Assembly (NCBI GenBank): GCA_903928835.1 | Contig: CAIYSK010000409.1 | Span: forward strand, 1-6,746 | Length of the DNA stretch: 6,746 bases | From: an uncultured cyanobacterium | Lineage (GTDB): Bacteria; Cyanobacteriota; Cyanobacteriia; PCC-6307; Cyanobiaceae | Direction: 5' to 3' | Part shown: piece by piece, positions 1-6,675 of the stretch | Layout of the letters: each line of letters opens with the position of its first letter | Position numbering within the stretch: position 1 is the first letter of the stretch | Position numbers and translations under genes: made by a program | Notes under the pieces: generated by a model | Database searches by the model: none | What the model was told of the DNA's origin: nothing | Seen by the model: only the letters and a program-made list of their open reading frames with translations

Positions 1-1281
1 GGCCGGGATCGTCAGGAGATCCGCCAGGTACATCGCCAGGGGATCCTCGCTGTGGGCCCCAAAGCCAAAGGCGGTGGTGGGCGAGGTGGGGGTGAGTAGC
101 ACGTCGACACCGGTAAAGGCCCGATCGAAATCGCGGCGAATCAAGGTGCGCACCTGCTGGGCCTTTTTGTAATAGGCATCCACATAGCCGGCCGAGAGGG
201 CATAGGTACCGATCAGGATCCGGCGCTGCACCTCATCGCCAAAGCCTTCGGCGCGGCTGCGGGCGGTCATCTCCGCCAATCCCTGGGCGCCTGCGGTGCG
301 ATAGCCATATTTCACCCCGTCGTAGCGCGCCAGGTTGGCGGACGCCTCCGAAGGGGCGATCACGTAGTAAGTGGCGATGCCATCGTTAAAGCGGGGGCAA
401 CTCACATCCACCAACTCACACCCCAGGGCCTGGAGTTGCTCGGCGGCAGCCATCACCGAGGCCTTCACCTGGGAATCCAGGCCTTCGGCCTCAAAGCACT
501 CGCGCACCAGGCCCACCCGCAATCCGGCGATCGGCTGCTGGAGGGCGACTGAATAGTCGGGAACAGGGGCCTTCAGGCAGGTGGCATCGCGGGGATCCTC
601 ACCAGCCATGACCTGCAGCAGCTCGGCGGCATCGGCCACCGAATGGGTGAAGGGACCCACCTGATCGAGGGAACTGGCAAAGGCAATCAAGCCCCAGCGG
701 CTGACCCGGCCGTAGGTGGGCTTCAGGCCCACCACGCCACAGAAGGCCGCCGGCTGACGAATCGAGCCGCCCGTGTCGGAGCCTAGCGAGGCCATGCATT
801 CGCCGGCAGCCACAGCGGCTGCACTGCCGCCCGAGCTGCCCCCTGGAACCTTCTCCAGGTTCCAGGGATTGCGGCTGGCACCAAAGGCTGATGTCTCGGT
901 GGAGCTGCCCATGGCGAACTCATCGAGGTTGGTTTTGCCGAGCATCACGGCCCCTGCCTTCCAGAGCCGGTCGGTCACCGTCGACTCATAGGGAGGAACG
1001 AAGTTCTCCAGCATCCGGCTGGAGCAGGTGGTGCGAATCCCCTGGGTGCAGAGGTTGTCTTTGATCGCTAAGGGGATGCCTGCCAGGGGCGGGAGGGTCT
1101 CACCGGCCGCTCGCGCCGCATCGATGCGATCGGCATCTGAGCGGGCCCGGTCCTGGGTGACCTCCAAAAAGGCATGGACGCTGGGATCAACGTCAATGAT
1201 CCGCTGGAGGTGATGGTCGGTGAGCTCCCGGGCAGAAACCTCGCCCTTGCTGAGTTGCTGCCGCCATTCAGCGATCCCCAT
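1..1281 (-). CDS. gatA: Asp-tRNA(Asn)/Glu-tRNA(Gln) amidotransferase subunit A, 3' end missing
   Basis: GatA is the glutaminase subunit of the cytoplasmic GatCAB complex. It frees ammonia from glutamine so that GatB can convert Glu-tRNA(Gln) to Gln-tRNA(Gln), and in some organisms Asp-tRNA(Asn) to Asn-tRNA(Asn). The frame stays open from ATG (1281-1279) to the window edge: 427 codons, with roughly 60 more expected from the usual ~485-residue family length. The amidase-signature elements are intact: K74 in PLAIKDNL, S149 in [12 protein letters not shown] and S173 in [12 protein letters not shown]. Their spacing equals that of the Lys/cis-Ser/Ser triad of characterised GatA (K79/S154/S178 in S. 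aureus), shifted by five. The N-terminus [10 protein letters not shown] fits cyanobacterial GatA, which supports this ATG; a TTG at 1289 is out of frame. There is no clear Shine-Dalgarno. The gene starts 30 bp after the DUF1816 stop, suggesting shared transcription. Confidence 0.97.
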   Translation of the reverse strand, partial: MGIAEWRQQLSKGEVSARELTDHHLQRIIDVDPSVHAFLEVTQDRARSDADRIDAARAAGETLPPLAGIPLAIKDNLCTQGIRTTCSSRMLENFVPPYESTVTDRLWKAGAVMLGKTNLDEFAMGSSTETSAFGASRNPWNLEKVPGGSSGGSAAAVAAGECMASLGSDTGGSIRQPAAFCGVVGLKPTYGRVSRWGLIAFASSLDQVGPFTHSVADAAELLQVMAGEDPRDATCLKAPVPDYSVALQQPIAGLRVGLVRECFEAEGLDSQVKASVMAAAEQLQALGCELVDVSCPRFNDGIATYYVIAPSEASANLARYDGVKYGYRTAGAQGLAEMTARSRAEGFGDEVQRRILIGTYALSAGYVDAYYKKAQQVRTLIRRDFDRAFTGVDVLLTPTSPTTAFGFGAHSEDPLAMYLADLLTIPA

Positions 1282-1311
1282 CCAACCAATGACCAGTTGG
1301 ACTGGACGCTA

Positions 1312-1551
1312 TCAGCCTGGCTCAGTCAGCGGTTCCTGGCGGCGGCTCCGCACGACGCTGTAGTCCAGCGACGCCACACCTTCGGCCTTGAGGTCACTGA
1401 GGAAGGGAGGGAGTTGGGTTTCGAGGGTCCGCCGCCGCAGATAGGGACCAAACCAGTAGGTCACATCGGGCGAACGGGTCTCAACCCGCGCCCACCACGC
1501 CAGACCCAAACCATTGGCGCAGCTACGCGCAGGCCCAAGCAAGGCGTTCAT
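1312..1551 (-). CDS. DUF1816 domain protein, small cyanobacterial conserved protein
   Basis: This 79-residue protein resembles the cyanobacterial DUF1816 family, for which I know no established biochemical function. Visible hallmarks are the GLGLAWWARVET block (residues 14-25, Trp19-Trp20), TYWFGPYL (31-38), which is the most characteristic part, and a basic RSRRQEPLT end (68-76). The protein is almost entirely the single domain, with no signal peptide and no clear membrane segment. The ATG at 1551-1549 leaves a short N-terminus before the conserved block and looks right, although no Shine-Dalgarno is evident. The gene lies 61 bp after the rlmB stop and 30 bp before gatA. Placement among translation genes is suggestive only. 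Family membership is recalled from motif pattern, not from a search. Confidence 0.86.
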   Translation of the reverse strand: MNALLGPARSCANGLGLAWWARVETRSPDVTYWFGPYLRRRTLETQLPPFLSDLKAEGVASLDYSVVRSRRQEPLTEPG

Positions 1552-1612
1552 GGAGCAGAGACAGCAACGAACCCATTGTGCCCGGCTTGGTGTCCTTCGG
1601 GTACGTAGGTGT

Positions 1613-3454
1613 TCACAGCTGGATGTCTCCGTTAAACCCAGTCGGAGTTGGGGGCGCCATATCCAGGTCCAAAACGGGTTGGTCAGGCCCTTGATCTACC
1701 CCTTGACCTGCCGGCTGCTCAAGGGTGGTTGCGGCAGGCTCCTGCGTTGATGGCACGCTGGGATCAGGAGTGCTGGGCTCATCAACCACAGCTGCATCAG
1801 GCTCAGCTGCATCGACATCAACTTGATCAAACTCTGCTAGGGGGGCGATCGTGGTTTCCTCGGTCGTGGCTTCCTCGGTCGTGGATTCCCCACCAACCGT
1901 CCTGAGGGCAGGGGACGGCAACTGGGGCCGAACAATGCGGGGGGCTGGCTGGGAGCCCTTCAGACCCTTCATCCAGCCACGGCGGGCCACCTCGTAGAGC
2001 AGCAAGGCCGTTGCCACGGAGGCATTCAGGCTTGGGGTGGCCCCGCGCAGGGGGATGCGGACCAGTTGGTCGCAATTGCGGCGGGTCAGCATCGAAAGGC
2101 CATCGGACTCGGAGCCCGTGACGATCACCAACGGCCCATCGAGATCAGCCTCTTCCAGACTCACGGTTCCTTCGCCAGCGAGACCCACAACCCGGTAGCC
2201 CTCCCGCTTGAGGGTGTCGAGGGCACGGTTCAAGTTGACCACCCGGGCCACAGGCAGGTGTTCCAGGGCTCCTGCCGCCACTTTGGCCACTGATCCGGTC
2301 AGACCTGCACTCCGGCGTTGGGGCAGCACAAGACCATGGGCTCCTAGGGCTTCGGCACTGCGCACGATGGCCCCCAGGTTGTGGGGGTCGGTGAGGCCAT
2401 CAACAGCCATGAGCAGGGCGGGCTCCCCGATGGCGGCACAACCCTCGATCAAGGTGGGCAGGTCGAGGGTTTCGGCTGCGGCCGTTTGCAGAGCAATGCC
2501 CTGGTGGACGGCCCCACCGGTGAGTTGGCCCAGGCGGGCCCAGGTCACCTCTTCGACCAGAACGCCAGAGGCTTTGGCCTCCCTGAGCAATTGCAAAAAC
2601 TTGGGGCTAAAGCGCATCTCCGGAGTGCACCAGATGCGGTGGATGGGCCGGCCGCTCTCCAGCACGGCCTGGGCGCTGTGGCGTCCCCAAATCAAATCGG
2701 CCGCCGGCTCATTGCTATGGCGTTCGGCCTCCCCCGCCGAACCCTGGGATTCCACGGCCACAATCAGGGGCCGGGAGCCCGCCCGATCACGGCCGCCCTC
2801 AGGGCGGGGGGCAACAAAATTGCGACGGTCGGGCCTGGGCCCATCGGCCCGGCCAGCCCCAAAGCGTCCCGTCCCAAAGCGACCAGCAGGACGGCCAGCG
2901 GGACGGCCGCCAGGCCGGCGATCGAAGGATCCCCGGTCAGAGGGACCGCGCTCAGAGGGACCACGCTCAAAGGACCCGCGGTCCGACGGGCCAGCGTCCG
3001 CAGAACGACGCTCAAATCTGGGGCGATCACCGAACTGGGGCCGATCCGGGCTGCGGCGGGCTCCGTACACCCGATCACCGGAAGCATTACCACCGGAAGG
3101 GCGATCCCCGTAGGGGCGCTCGCCACGACTGCCTGGGCGAAACGCATCCCTGGCGCCGCCTGCCTCACGGCGAACCTTGAAACGGCCGCCATCTCTTGGG
3201 GCCCCATCCCGGGCTCCACCGTCACGGCCACCACCATCACGGGCTCCACCGTCACGGGCGCCACCGGCCCGCGACCAGGCATCCCGGGGGCCACCTTCGC
3301 GGGAGCCACCCTCACGGGACGGTTTCTCCCGGCCCCCACCATCGGCGTCGCGCTTCCATTCAGGCTTCGGGCCCGAAAAGCGTTGGGGACGGCCCGCGCC
3401 GCGGCCACCTGCGCCCATCCGCTTGTCTGGTCCGCGCTCAAAACGAGGGCTCAT
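1613..3454 (-). CDS. rlmB: 23S rRNA (guanosine-2'-O-)-methyltransferase RlmB (TrmH/SpoU family) with long disordered tails
   Basis: RlmB-type SPOUT enzymes use S-adenosylmethionine to 2'-O-methylate a conserved guanosine in 23S rRNA (G2251 in E. coli). The 613-residue product has four parts. Residues 1 to ~250 are low-complexity and Arg/Gly/Asp-rich. Residues ~254-326 are the SpoU substrate-binding domain (starts LIWGRHSAQAVLESG). Residues ~344-493 are the knotted methylase domain, with motif 1 VDGLTDPHNLGAIVRSAEA (N359, R365), motif 2 VTGSESDGL (446-453) and motif 3 IPLRGATPSLNASVATALLL (467-486). Residues ~520-613 form an acidic tail. Typical RlmB is about 245 residues, so the enzyme core is normal and the tails are additions. 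The start ATG is preceded by AGGA at six-base spacing. It follows mrnC by 18 bp. Family membership is certain; the exact target nucleotide (RlmB rather than another TrmH-family member) is inferred. Confidence 0.95.
   Translation of the reverse strand: MSPRFERGPDKRMGAGGRGAGRPQRFSGPKPEWKRDADGGGREKPSREGGSREGGPRDAWSRAGGARDGGARDGGGRDGGARDGAPRDGGRFKVRREAGGARDAFRPGSRGERPYGDRPSGGNASGDRVYGARRSPDRPQFGDRPRFERRSADAGPSDRGSFERGPSERGPSDRGSFDRRPGGRPAGRPAGRFGTGRFGAGRADGPRPDRRNFVAPRPEGGRDRAGSRPLIVAVESQGSAGEAERHSNEPAADLIWGRHSAQAVLESGRPIHRIWCTPEMRFSPKFLQLLREAKASGVLVEEVTWARLGQLTGGAVHQGIALQTAAAETLDLPTLIEGCAAIGEPALLMAVDGLTDPHNLGAIVRSAEALGAHGLVLPQRRSAGLTGSVAKVAAGALEHLPVARVVNLNRALDTLKREGYRVVGLAGEGTVSLEEADLDGPLVIVTGSESDGLSMLTRRNCDQLVRIPLRGATPSLNASVATALLLYEVARRGWMKGLKGSQPAPRIVRPQLPSPALRTVGGESTTEEATTEETTIAPLAEFDQVDVDAAEPDAAVVDEPSTPDPSVPSTQEPAATTLEQPAGQGVDQGPDQPVLDLDMAPPTPTGFNGDIQL
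1849..1893 (-). repeat. 15-bp tandem repeat in the rlmB acidic tail
   Basis: Two 15-bp units (1849-1863 and 1864-1878) differ at one base; a third, degraded unit (1879-1893) follows. On the coding strand they specify the Thr/Thr/Glu/Glu pattern of residues ~524-535. The unit is a multiple of three, so copy-number changes would keep the frame. Confidence 0.75.
2922..2981 (-). repeat. Four 15-bp tandem repeats in the rlmB N-terminal tail
   Basis: Four consecutive 15-bp units begin at 2922, 2937, 2952 and 2967. The second and third differ at a single base; the outer two are diverged. They encode five-residue modules of the type [S/D]-x-R-G-[S/P], about residues 158-178 of RlmB. The in-frame period suggests growth by slippage or unequal recombination. 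Confidence 0.8.
3185..3265 (-). repeat. Arg-Asp-Gly-Gly repeat tract in rlmB
   Basis: Residues 64-90 of RlmB are a run of GGARDGG-like modules. At DNA level a 17-base string at 3211-3227 recurs exactly at 3241-3257, a 30-bp period (two 15-bp codon blocks). This matches the 15-bp unit elsewhere in the same gene. Confidence 0.75.
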
Positions 3455-3460
3455 AAAAAA

Positions 3461-3464
3461 TCCT
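3461..3464 (-). promoter_or_regulatory. Ribosome binding site of rlmB
   Basis: On the minus strand AGGA is followed by six T's and then the rlmB ATG. It is the clearest Shine-Dalgarno in the window. It fixes the rlmB start and shows that the long low-complexity N-tail is translated rather than an over-extended frame. It lies nine bases after the mrnC stop codon. Confidence 0.7.
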
Positions 3465-3472
3465 GGCAGGGG

Positions 3473-3922
3473 TTATGGATCGTTTTCCTTCAAGTGATCT
3501 AGCAGCTCGGCCAACCGCGGGGGGTCATGGAGAAACAACCAGCCGAGCAGGGCCTCAAAACCGGTGGCCTGGCCGTAGGCACCCGGATCCCCATTGCGAG
3601 GACCTCGACCCGCCCGATTACGGCCGCGCCGGACCAAGTCGATCTCGCCCTCGCGCAACAGGCCTTCCAGGCGGCCCAGGGCCTCTGCCTGGGCACCAGC
3701 CTTGACCACCTGAACCACTTCGGCATGCAACAGCTGCGACTTAGCAGGCAGACGGCAACGCAAAAGGCGTTGGTGCAATTCCCAAACGGCATCCCCTAAC
3801 CAGGCCAACTGGAGCGGGCCCAGGTCTCCACTGGGGGGGGCAGGTTTGAGACCGTCTAACCAACCTGAGGAGGCCAACCAACCTGGGGAGGGAGCAGGTG
3901 GCACGGGTTCGGGAAACAACAA
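3473..3922 (-). CDS. mrnC: Mini-ribonuclease 3 (MrnC), 23S rRNA maturation nuclease
   Basis: MrnC is an RNase III-like nuclease lacking the double-stranded-RNA-binding domain; in B. subtilis it trims both ends of 23S precursor in the 50S particle. The 149-residue product has the catalytic motif LAWLGDAVWELHQR (D44, E48), then KSQLLHAEVV (61-70), the basic strip VRRGRN (97-102) and the second acidic motif TGFEALLGWLFL (E123). The total length suits the family plus an N-terminal extension of about 32 Pro/Gly/Trp-rich residues. The start is uncertain: the frame opens after a TGA, the first candidate is TTG at 3922, a GTG lies at 3904, there is no ATG before the core and no good Shine-Dalgarno. 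A run of eight C's (coding strand, 3840-3833) lies just before the core. It sits 69 bp after the STAS stop and 18 bp before rlmB, an enzyme for the same RNA. Confidence 0.93.
   Translation of the reverse strand: MLFPEPVPPAPSPGWLASSGWLDGLKPAPPSGDLGPLQLAWLGDAVWELHQRLLRCRLPAKSQLLHAEVVQVVKAGAQAEALGRLEGLLREGEIDLVRRGRNRAGRGPRNGDPGAYGQATGFEALLGWLFLHDPPRLAELLDHLKENDP
3856..3891 (-). repeat. 18-bp tandem duplication in the mrnC N-terminus
   Basis: Two adjacent 18-bp units (3856-3873 and 3874-3891) match at 16 of 18 positions. They encode the duplicated hexapeptide SPGWLA/SSGWLD ahead of the catalytic core. Being in frame, the duplication lengthens the N-terminus without breaking the gene. Confidence 0.8.
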
Positions 3923-3991
3923 CGCAAGCGGGAAGGTTAATCAGCCAACAAGCTTGCTCAACAAGAGTGGTCGTCGAGAACGTGAGCTTGT

Positions 3992-4336
3992 TCAGGTAGA
4001 GATGGTGCCCAGGGCCGTATCGAGGTCGGGCTGGAGATGGAGGAACTCCTCCAGTCGAACCAATTTCACCGTCTGCTTGACCCGAGCGTTGCCCACCACC
4101 AAGAACCGCTGCTTCTCGTCCTGGCAGTGCTTGGCCATCTGGACCAACGCACCGAGGCCCGATGAATCGATGCAATCGATATGGGTGAGGTCGATCAGCA
4201 AGGGTTTGGTGTCTTGGCGATGGGCGCCCAAAAATTCAACGAATTGTTTGTCGGAAAAGGTGTCCAACTGGCCGGTGAAACGGAACAGCTGGCACTTGGC
4301 CTGCTGTTCAAAGCCACCACGCAGGGAGACCGTCAA
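3992..4336 (-). CDS. STAS-domain protein, anti-sigma factor antagonist-like (SpoIIAA/RsbV type)
   Basis: A single-domain STAS protein of about 114 residues from this start. Such proteins bind an anti-sigma or kinase-like partner and are switched by serine phosphorylation. The diagnostic segment is LLIDLTHIDCIDSSGLGALV, with the DSSG signature at the usual phospho-acceptor position. It follows the FRFTGQLDTFS strand region and precedes VVGNARVKQTVKLVRLEEFL. The start is doubtful. The domain begins with LTVSLRGGFE, so TTG 4336 is adopted here. TTG 4423 would add 29 residues whose codons have mixed third bases and no recognisable conservation. ATT at 4354 would give MNDLQRLTVSLRGG and has GGGGGA eight bases upstream. 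No serine kinase, phosphatase or sigma factor gene is in the window, so the partner is unknown. Confidence 0.88.
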   Translation of the reverse strand: MTVSLRGGFEQQAKCQLFRFTGQLDTFSDKQFVEFLGAHRQDTKPLLIDLTHIDCIDSSGLGALVQMAKHCQDEKQRFLVVGNARVKQTVKLVRLEEFLHLQPDLDTALGTIST

Positions 4337-4453
4337 TCGCTGCAGGTCGTTAATAACTCGAGTCCCCCAAATCAGCTCTGGGACGAACTGTAGGGAGGAA
4401 AAGTGGAGCTGCAGACGTCGCAACAGAAGCGCCCCATCTCTGCACCAAACGCC

Positions 4454-5617
4454 CTAGCGACGCTCGGCCATCAAGGCAACAAAGCGGCCGAAATGATGGT
4501 CAGCATCGTGGGGCCCCGGGCTGGCCTCTGGGTGATATTGCACACCGAAGACAGGCTGCTGACGCATCGCCAGAGCTGCCACCGTTCGATCGTTGAGGTT
4601 GAGATGGGTGATCTCCACCCGATCGCCTGGAAGCGAACCCGCATCCAGGGCGAAGCCATGGTTCTGGCTGGTGATTTCGACCTGGCCTGGTGTGCCGCAG
4701 GGATGGTTGAGGCCGCGATGGCCATAGCCCAATTTGAAGCTGGCTCCGCCGAGGGCCAAGCCCAGAATCTGATGGCCAAGACAAATGCCGAAGACGGGCA
4801 GATTGGCCTGCTTCAGCAAACCTGCAGCCAGGGCAATGCCCTCGGTCACGGCAGCAGGATCGCCGGGGCCATTGGAGAGAAACACCCCCTCAGGCCGATG
4901 GGACAACACCTGCTCCAGGGTGCTGTCTGATGGCAGCACGGTGATCGTGCAGCCATGGGCCACCAGCCGCTCCAGGATGGCCCGCTTGATCCCGAAATCG
5001 ATCGCCACCACATGGAACGGGCGTTCTGGGCTGGTCTGCAGCCGCGCATCGAAGGCCGCGGGGCAAGGCTTGATCCAGGTGTAGGGCTCCCGGGTGCTCA
5101 CCTGGGCCGCCAGGTTGAGTCCGGTCATGGAGGGGGCAGAACGCACCTGCTCCAGAAGATCTTGAGGGGAGGTGCCATCACTGCTGATGGCCCCATTCAC
5201 GGCGCCACCGTCGCGGAGATGGCGCACCAGGGCCCGGGTATCGACCCCGGCAATACCCACAACGCCATGGCGATCCAACCAGTGCTGCAGATCCCCTTCC
5301 GAGCGCCAGTTGCTCGCGGCGGGGGCCAGCTGGCGGGCAATCACCCCGCGCACGTGGGGCCGATCGGCTTCCTGGTCAACGCCATTGACCCCCGTATTGC
5401 CGAGCTCGGGATAGGTGAAGGTCACAAGCTGACCCGAATAGCTCGGATCGGTCATGACTTCCTGGTAACCGGTCATGCCGGTGTTGAACACCACTTCGCC
5501 AATAACCGTTCCCGTTGCACCAAAGGCCTGACCCCTCAGCACGGTGCCATCGGCGAGGACAAGAACAGCCGCAGCGGCAGACTCGCGCAAGAGAGGCAGC
5601 ACAGATCCCCTAATCAT
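4454..5617 (-). CDS. carA: Carbamoyl-phosphate synthase, glutamine-hydrolysing small subunit
   Basis: CarA hydrolyses glutamine and channels ammonia to CarB, which makes carbamoyl phosphate for pyrimidine and arginine synthesis. The 387-residue length is normal. The N-terminal domain opens with [11 protein letters not shown] (19-29) and contains [20 protein letters not shown] (41-60). The class I glutamine amidotransferase domain covers ~202-385, with LSNGPGDP (247-254), the nucleophile C279 in [11 protein letters not shown], and H362/E364 in [11 protein letters not shown], so the catalytic triad is complete. The ATG at 5617-5615 overlaps the trpD stop (ATGA), suggesting translational coupling. 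Residues 1-16 precede the conserved core, and a GTG at 5602 behind AGGGGA (coding strand) is a possible but closely spaced alternative start. carB is not in the window. The stop lies 30 bp before the longest version of the STAS frame. Confidence 0.97.
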   Translation of the reverse strand: MIRGSVLPLLRESAAAAVLVLADGTVLRGQAFGATGTVIGEVVFNTGMTGYQEVMTDPSYSGQLVTFTYPELGNTGVNGVDQEADRPHVRGVIARQLAPAASNWRSEGDLQHWLDRHGVVGIAGVDTRALVRHLRDGGAVNGAISSDGTSPQDLLEQVRSAPSMTGLNLAAQVSTREPYTWIKPCPAAFDARLQTSPERPFHVVAIDFGIKRAILERLVAHGCTITVLPSDSTLEQVLSHRPEGVFLSNGPGDPAAVTEGIALAAGLLKQANLPVFGICLGHQILGLALGGASFKLGYGHRGLNHPCGTPGQVEITSQNHGFALDAGSLPGDRVEITHLNLNDRTVAALAMRQQPVFGVQYHPEASPGPHDADHHFGRFVALMAERR

Positions 5618-6675
5618 CCCGCAACGGGGTTGGGCAGGGCCTGACGCAGGGCCAGGAGCTTCTGCCAGCCGAGGCCATCGGCCACGGCCCGTTGGGCCAA
5701 GGCCAATCCCTCAGGCACGGCATCGACCACGCCAGCAGCCCAGAGCACCAGGGCCGTATTCAAGGCCACCACATCCCGCTGGGGCTGACTGCCCTGGCCT
5801 TGCAAAACAGCTTCAAGGATGGAGCTATTGAGGGCCAGATCTCCCCCAGAAAGGGCCTCAATGGGGGCGACCTGCAAGCCAAGGGCCCCAGGGTCGAGTT
5901 CGGCGGCACGAATCTGACCAGCCTCCACAAGACGCAGGGTGTTGGGGCCTGCCAGGGAAGCCTCATCGAGACCGCCGGCCCCATGGACCACCACGGCCCG
6001 CTCCAGGCCAAGGCGGGCGAGGGCCTCGGCCATCGGATCGAGCAACTCCAACCTCGCCACCCCCAACACCTGGCTATCGGGCCGGAGCGGATTGACCAAC
6101 GGGCCCAACAGGTTGAACACGGTGCGAATCCCCAAACTCCGCCTCAGGGGTGCAAGCCCCACCAGGGCTGGATGCCAGCCCGGAGCAAAGAGGAAGGTGA
6201 GCCCTGCCTGGCCCAGGGCTGCCACCACCTGCTCCTGGGGTGCCGCAAGACAAATGCCCAGGGCTTCGAGCACATCGGCTGAACCCACCTTGCCGCTGGC
6301 GCTGCGGTTTCCATGCTTGGCAACGGAGGCGCCACAGGCCGCAGCCACGAAGGCCACCGCCGTGGAGATGTTGAAGCTATTGGCCCCATCGCCCCCCGTG
6401 CCGCAGGTGTCCACCAGATGCATCGCGGGACGCGATGGCGGCATTGCACAGGCCTGGCGCAGCACCTGGGCCATTCCAGCGAGTTCTTCGCCGTTGACAC
6501 CCTTGGCGCTAAGGGCCACCAGCAGACCACCGGTCAGCACAGGATCGATCTGGGCTTCGAGCCATCCCTCCATCAGGCCTGCCGCCTGCTCAGCGGTGAG
6601 GTCTTGGCGCAGTAACAGCTGGTTCAGCAGGGCGGGCCAGGCGAGGAACAGGGCGCCCAGGAGGACGGGGATCAA
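5614..6675 (-). CDS. trpD: Anthranilate phosphoribosyltransferase
   Basis: TrpD transfers phosphoribosyl from PRPP to anthranilate, the second committed step of tryptophan synthesis. Numbering from the adopted start, the PRPP loop GTGGD is at 92-96, with FNIST following. [18 protein letters not shown] (120-137) and the metal-binding DE of GGLDEASL (237-238) are present, as is [13 protein letters not shown]. The C-terminal helical part is complete. The frame is open from an ATG at 6726 (370 residues), but I prefer TTG 6675 (353 residues). Codons 2-17 of the longer version have mostly A/T third bases. From the codon after the TTG, third bases are almost all G/C. The family core ([10 protein letters not shown] onward) alone already makes ~341 residues, the usual length. 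The gene overlaps carA by four bases. No other trp gene is present. Confidence 0.95.
   Translation of the reverse strand: MIPVLLGALFLAWPALLNQLLLRQDLTAEQAAGLMEGWLEAQIDPVLTGGLLVALSAKGVNGEELAGMAQVLRQACAMPPSRPAMHLVDTCGTGGDGANSFNISTAVAFVAAACGASVAKHGNRSASGKVGSADVLEALGICLAAPQEQVVAALGQAGLTFLFAPGWHPALVGLAPLRRSLGIRTVFNLLGPLVNPLRPDSQVLGVARLELLDPMAEALARLGLERAVVVHGAGGLDEASLAGPNTLRLVEAGQIRAAELDPGALGLQVAPIEALSGGDLALNSSILEAVLQGQGSQPQRDVVALNTALVLWAAGVVDAVPEGLALAQRAVADGLGWQKLLALRQALPNPVAG

Noticed and set aside
1552..1612. Possible terminator between rlmB and the DUF1816 gene
   Set aside because: Only a four-pair stem is visible and no T tract follows it on the transcribed strand.
2922..3257. CRISPR-like or mobile-element repeats
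   Set aside because: The units are 15 bp, directly abutting, without spacers and always in the rlmB frame; they encode protein modules. No transposase or terminal inverted repeats were seen.
2764..3441. A 225-codon minus-strand frame inside rlmB
   Set aside because: It is a shifted reading of the same repeats, with Ala/Val/Pro-rich translation and no conserved motif.
2208..3502. Long open frames on the plus strand opposite rlmB (2208-3113 and 2381-3502)
   Set aside because: They lie opposite the repeat-rich, GC-rich rlmB tail where stop codons are rare in all frames. Their translations are low-complexity Pro/Arg/Ala/Thr mixtures with no domain, while the minus frame holds a complete SPOUT methylase and a good ribosome site.
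3741..4175. A 144-codon minus-strand frame bridging mrnC and the STAS gene
   Set aside because: It overlaps both real genes out of frame and shows no conserved motif; it is not needed to explain an mrnC frameshift because the mrnC core and a plausible start are in one frame.
4955..5644. A 229-codon plus-strand frame opposite carA
   Set aside because: The minus strand encodes a full CarA with an intact catalytic triad across the whole stretch; the plus translation shows no recognisable domain.
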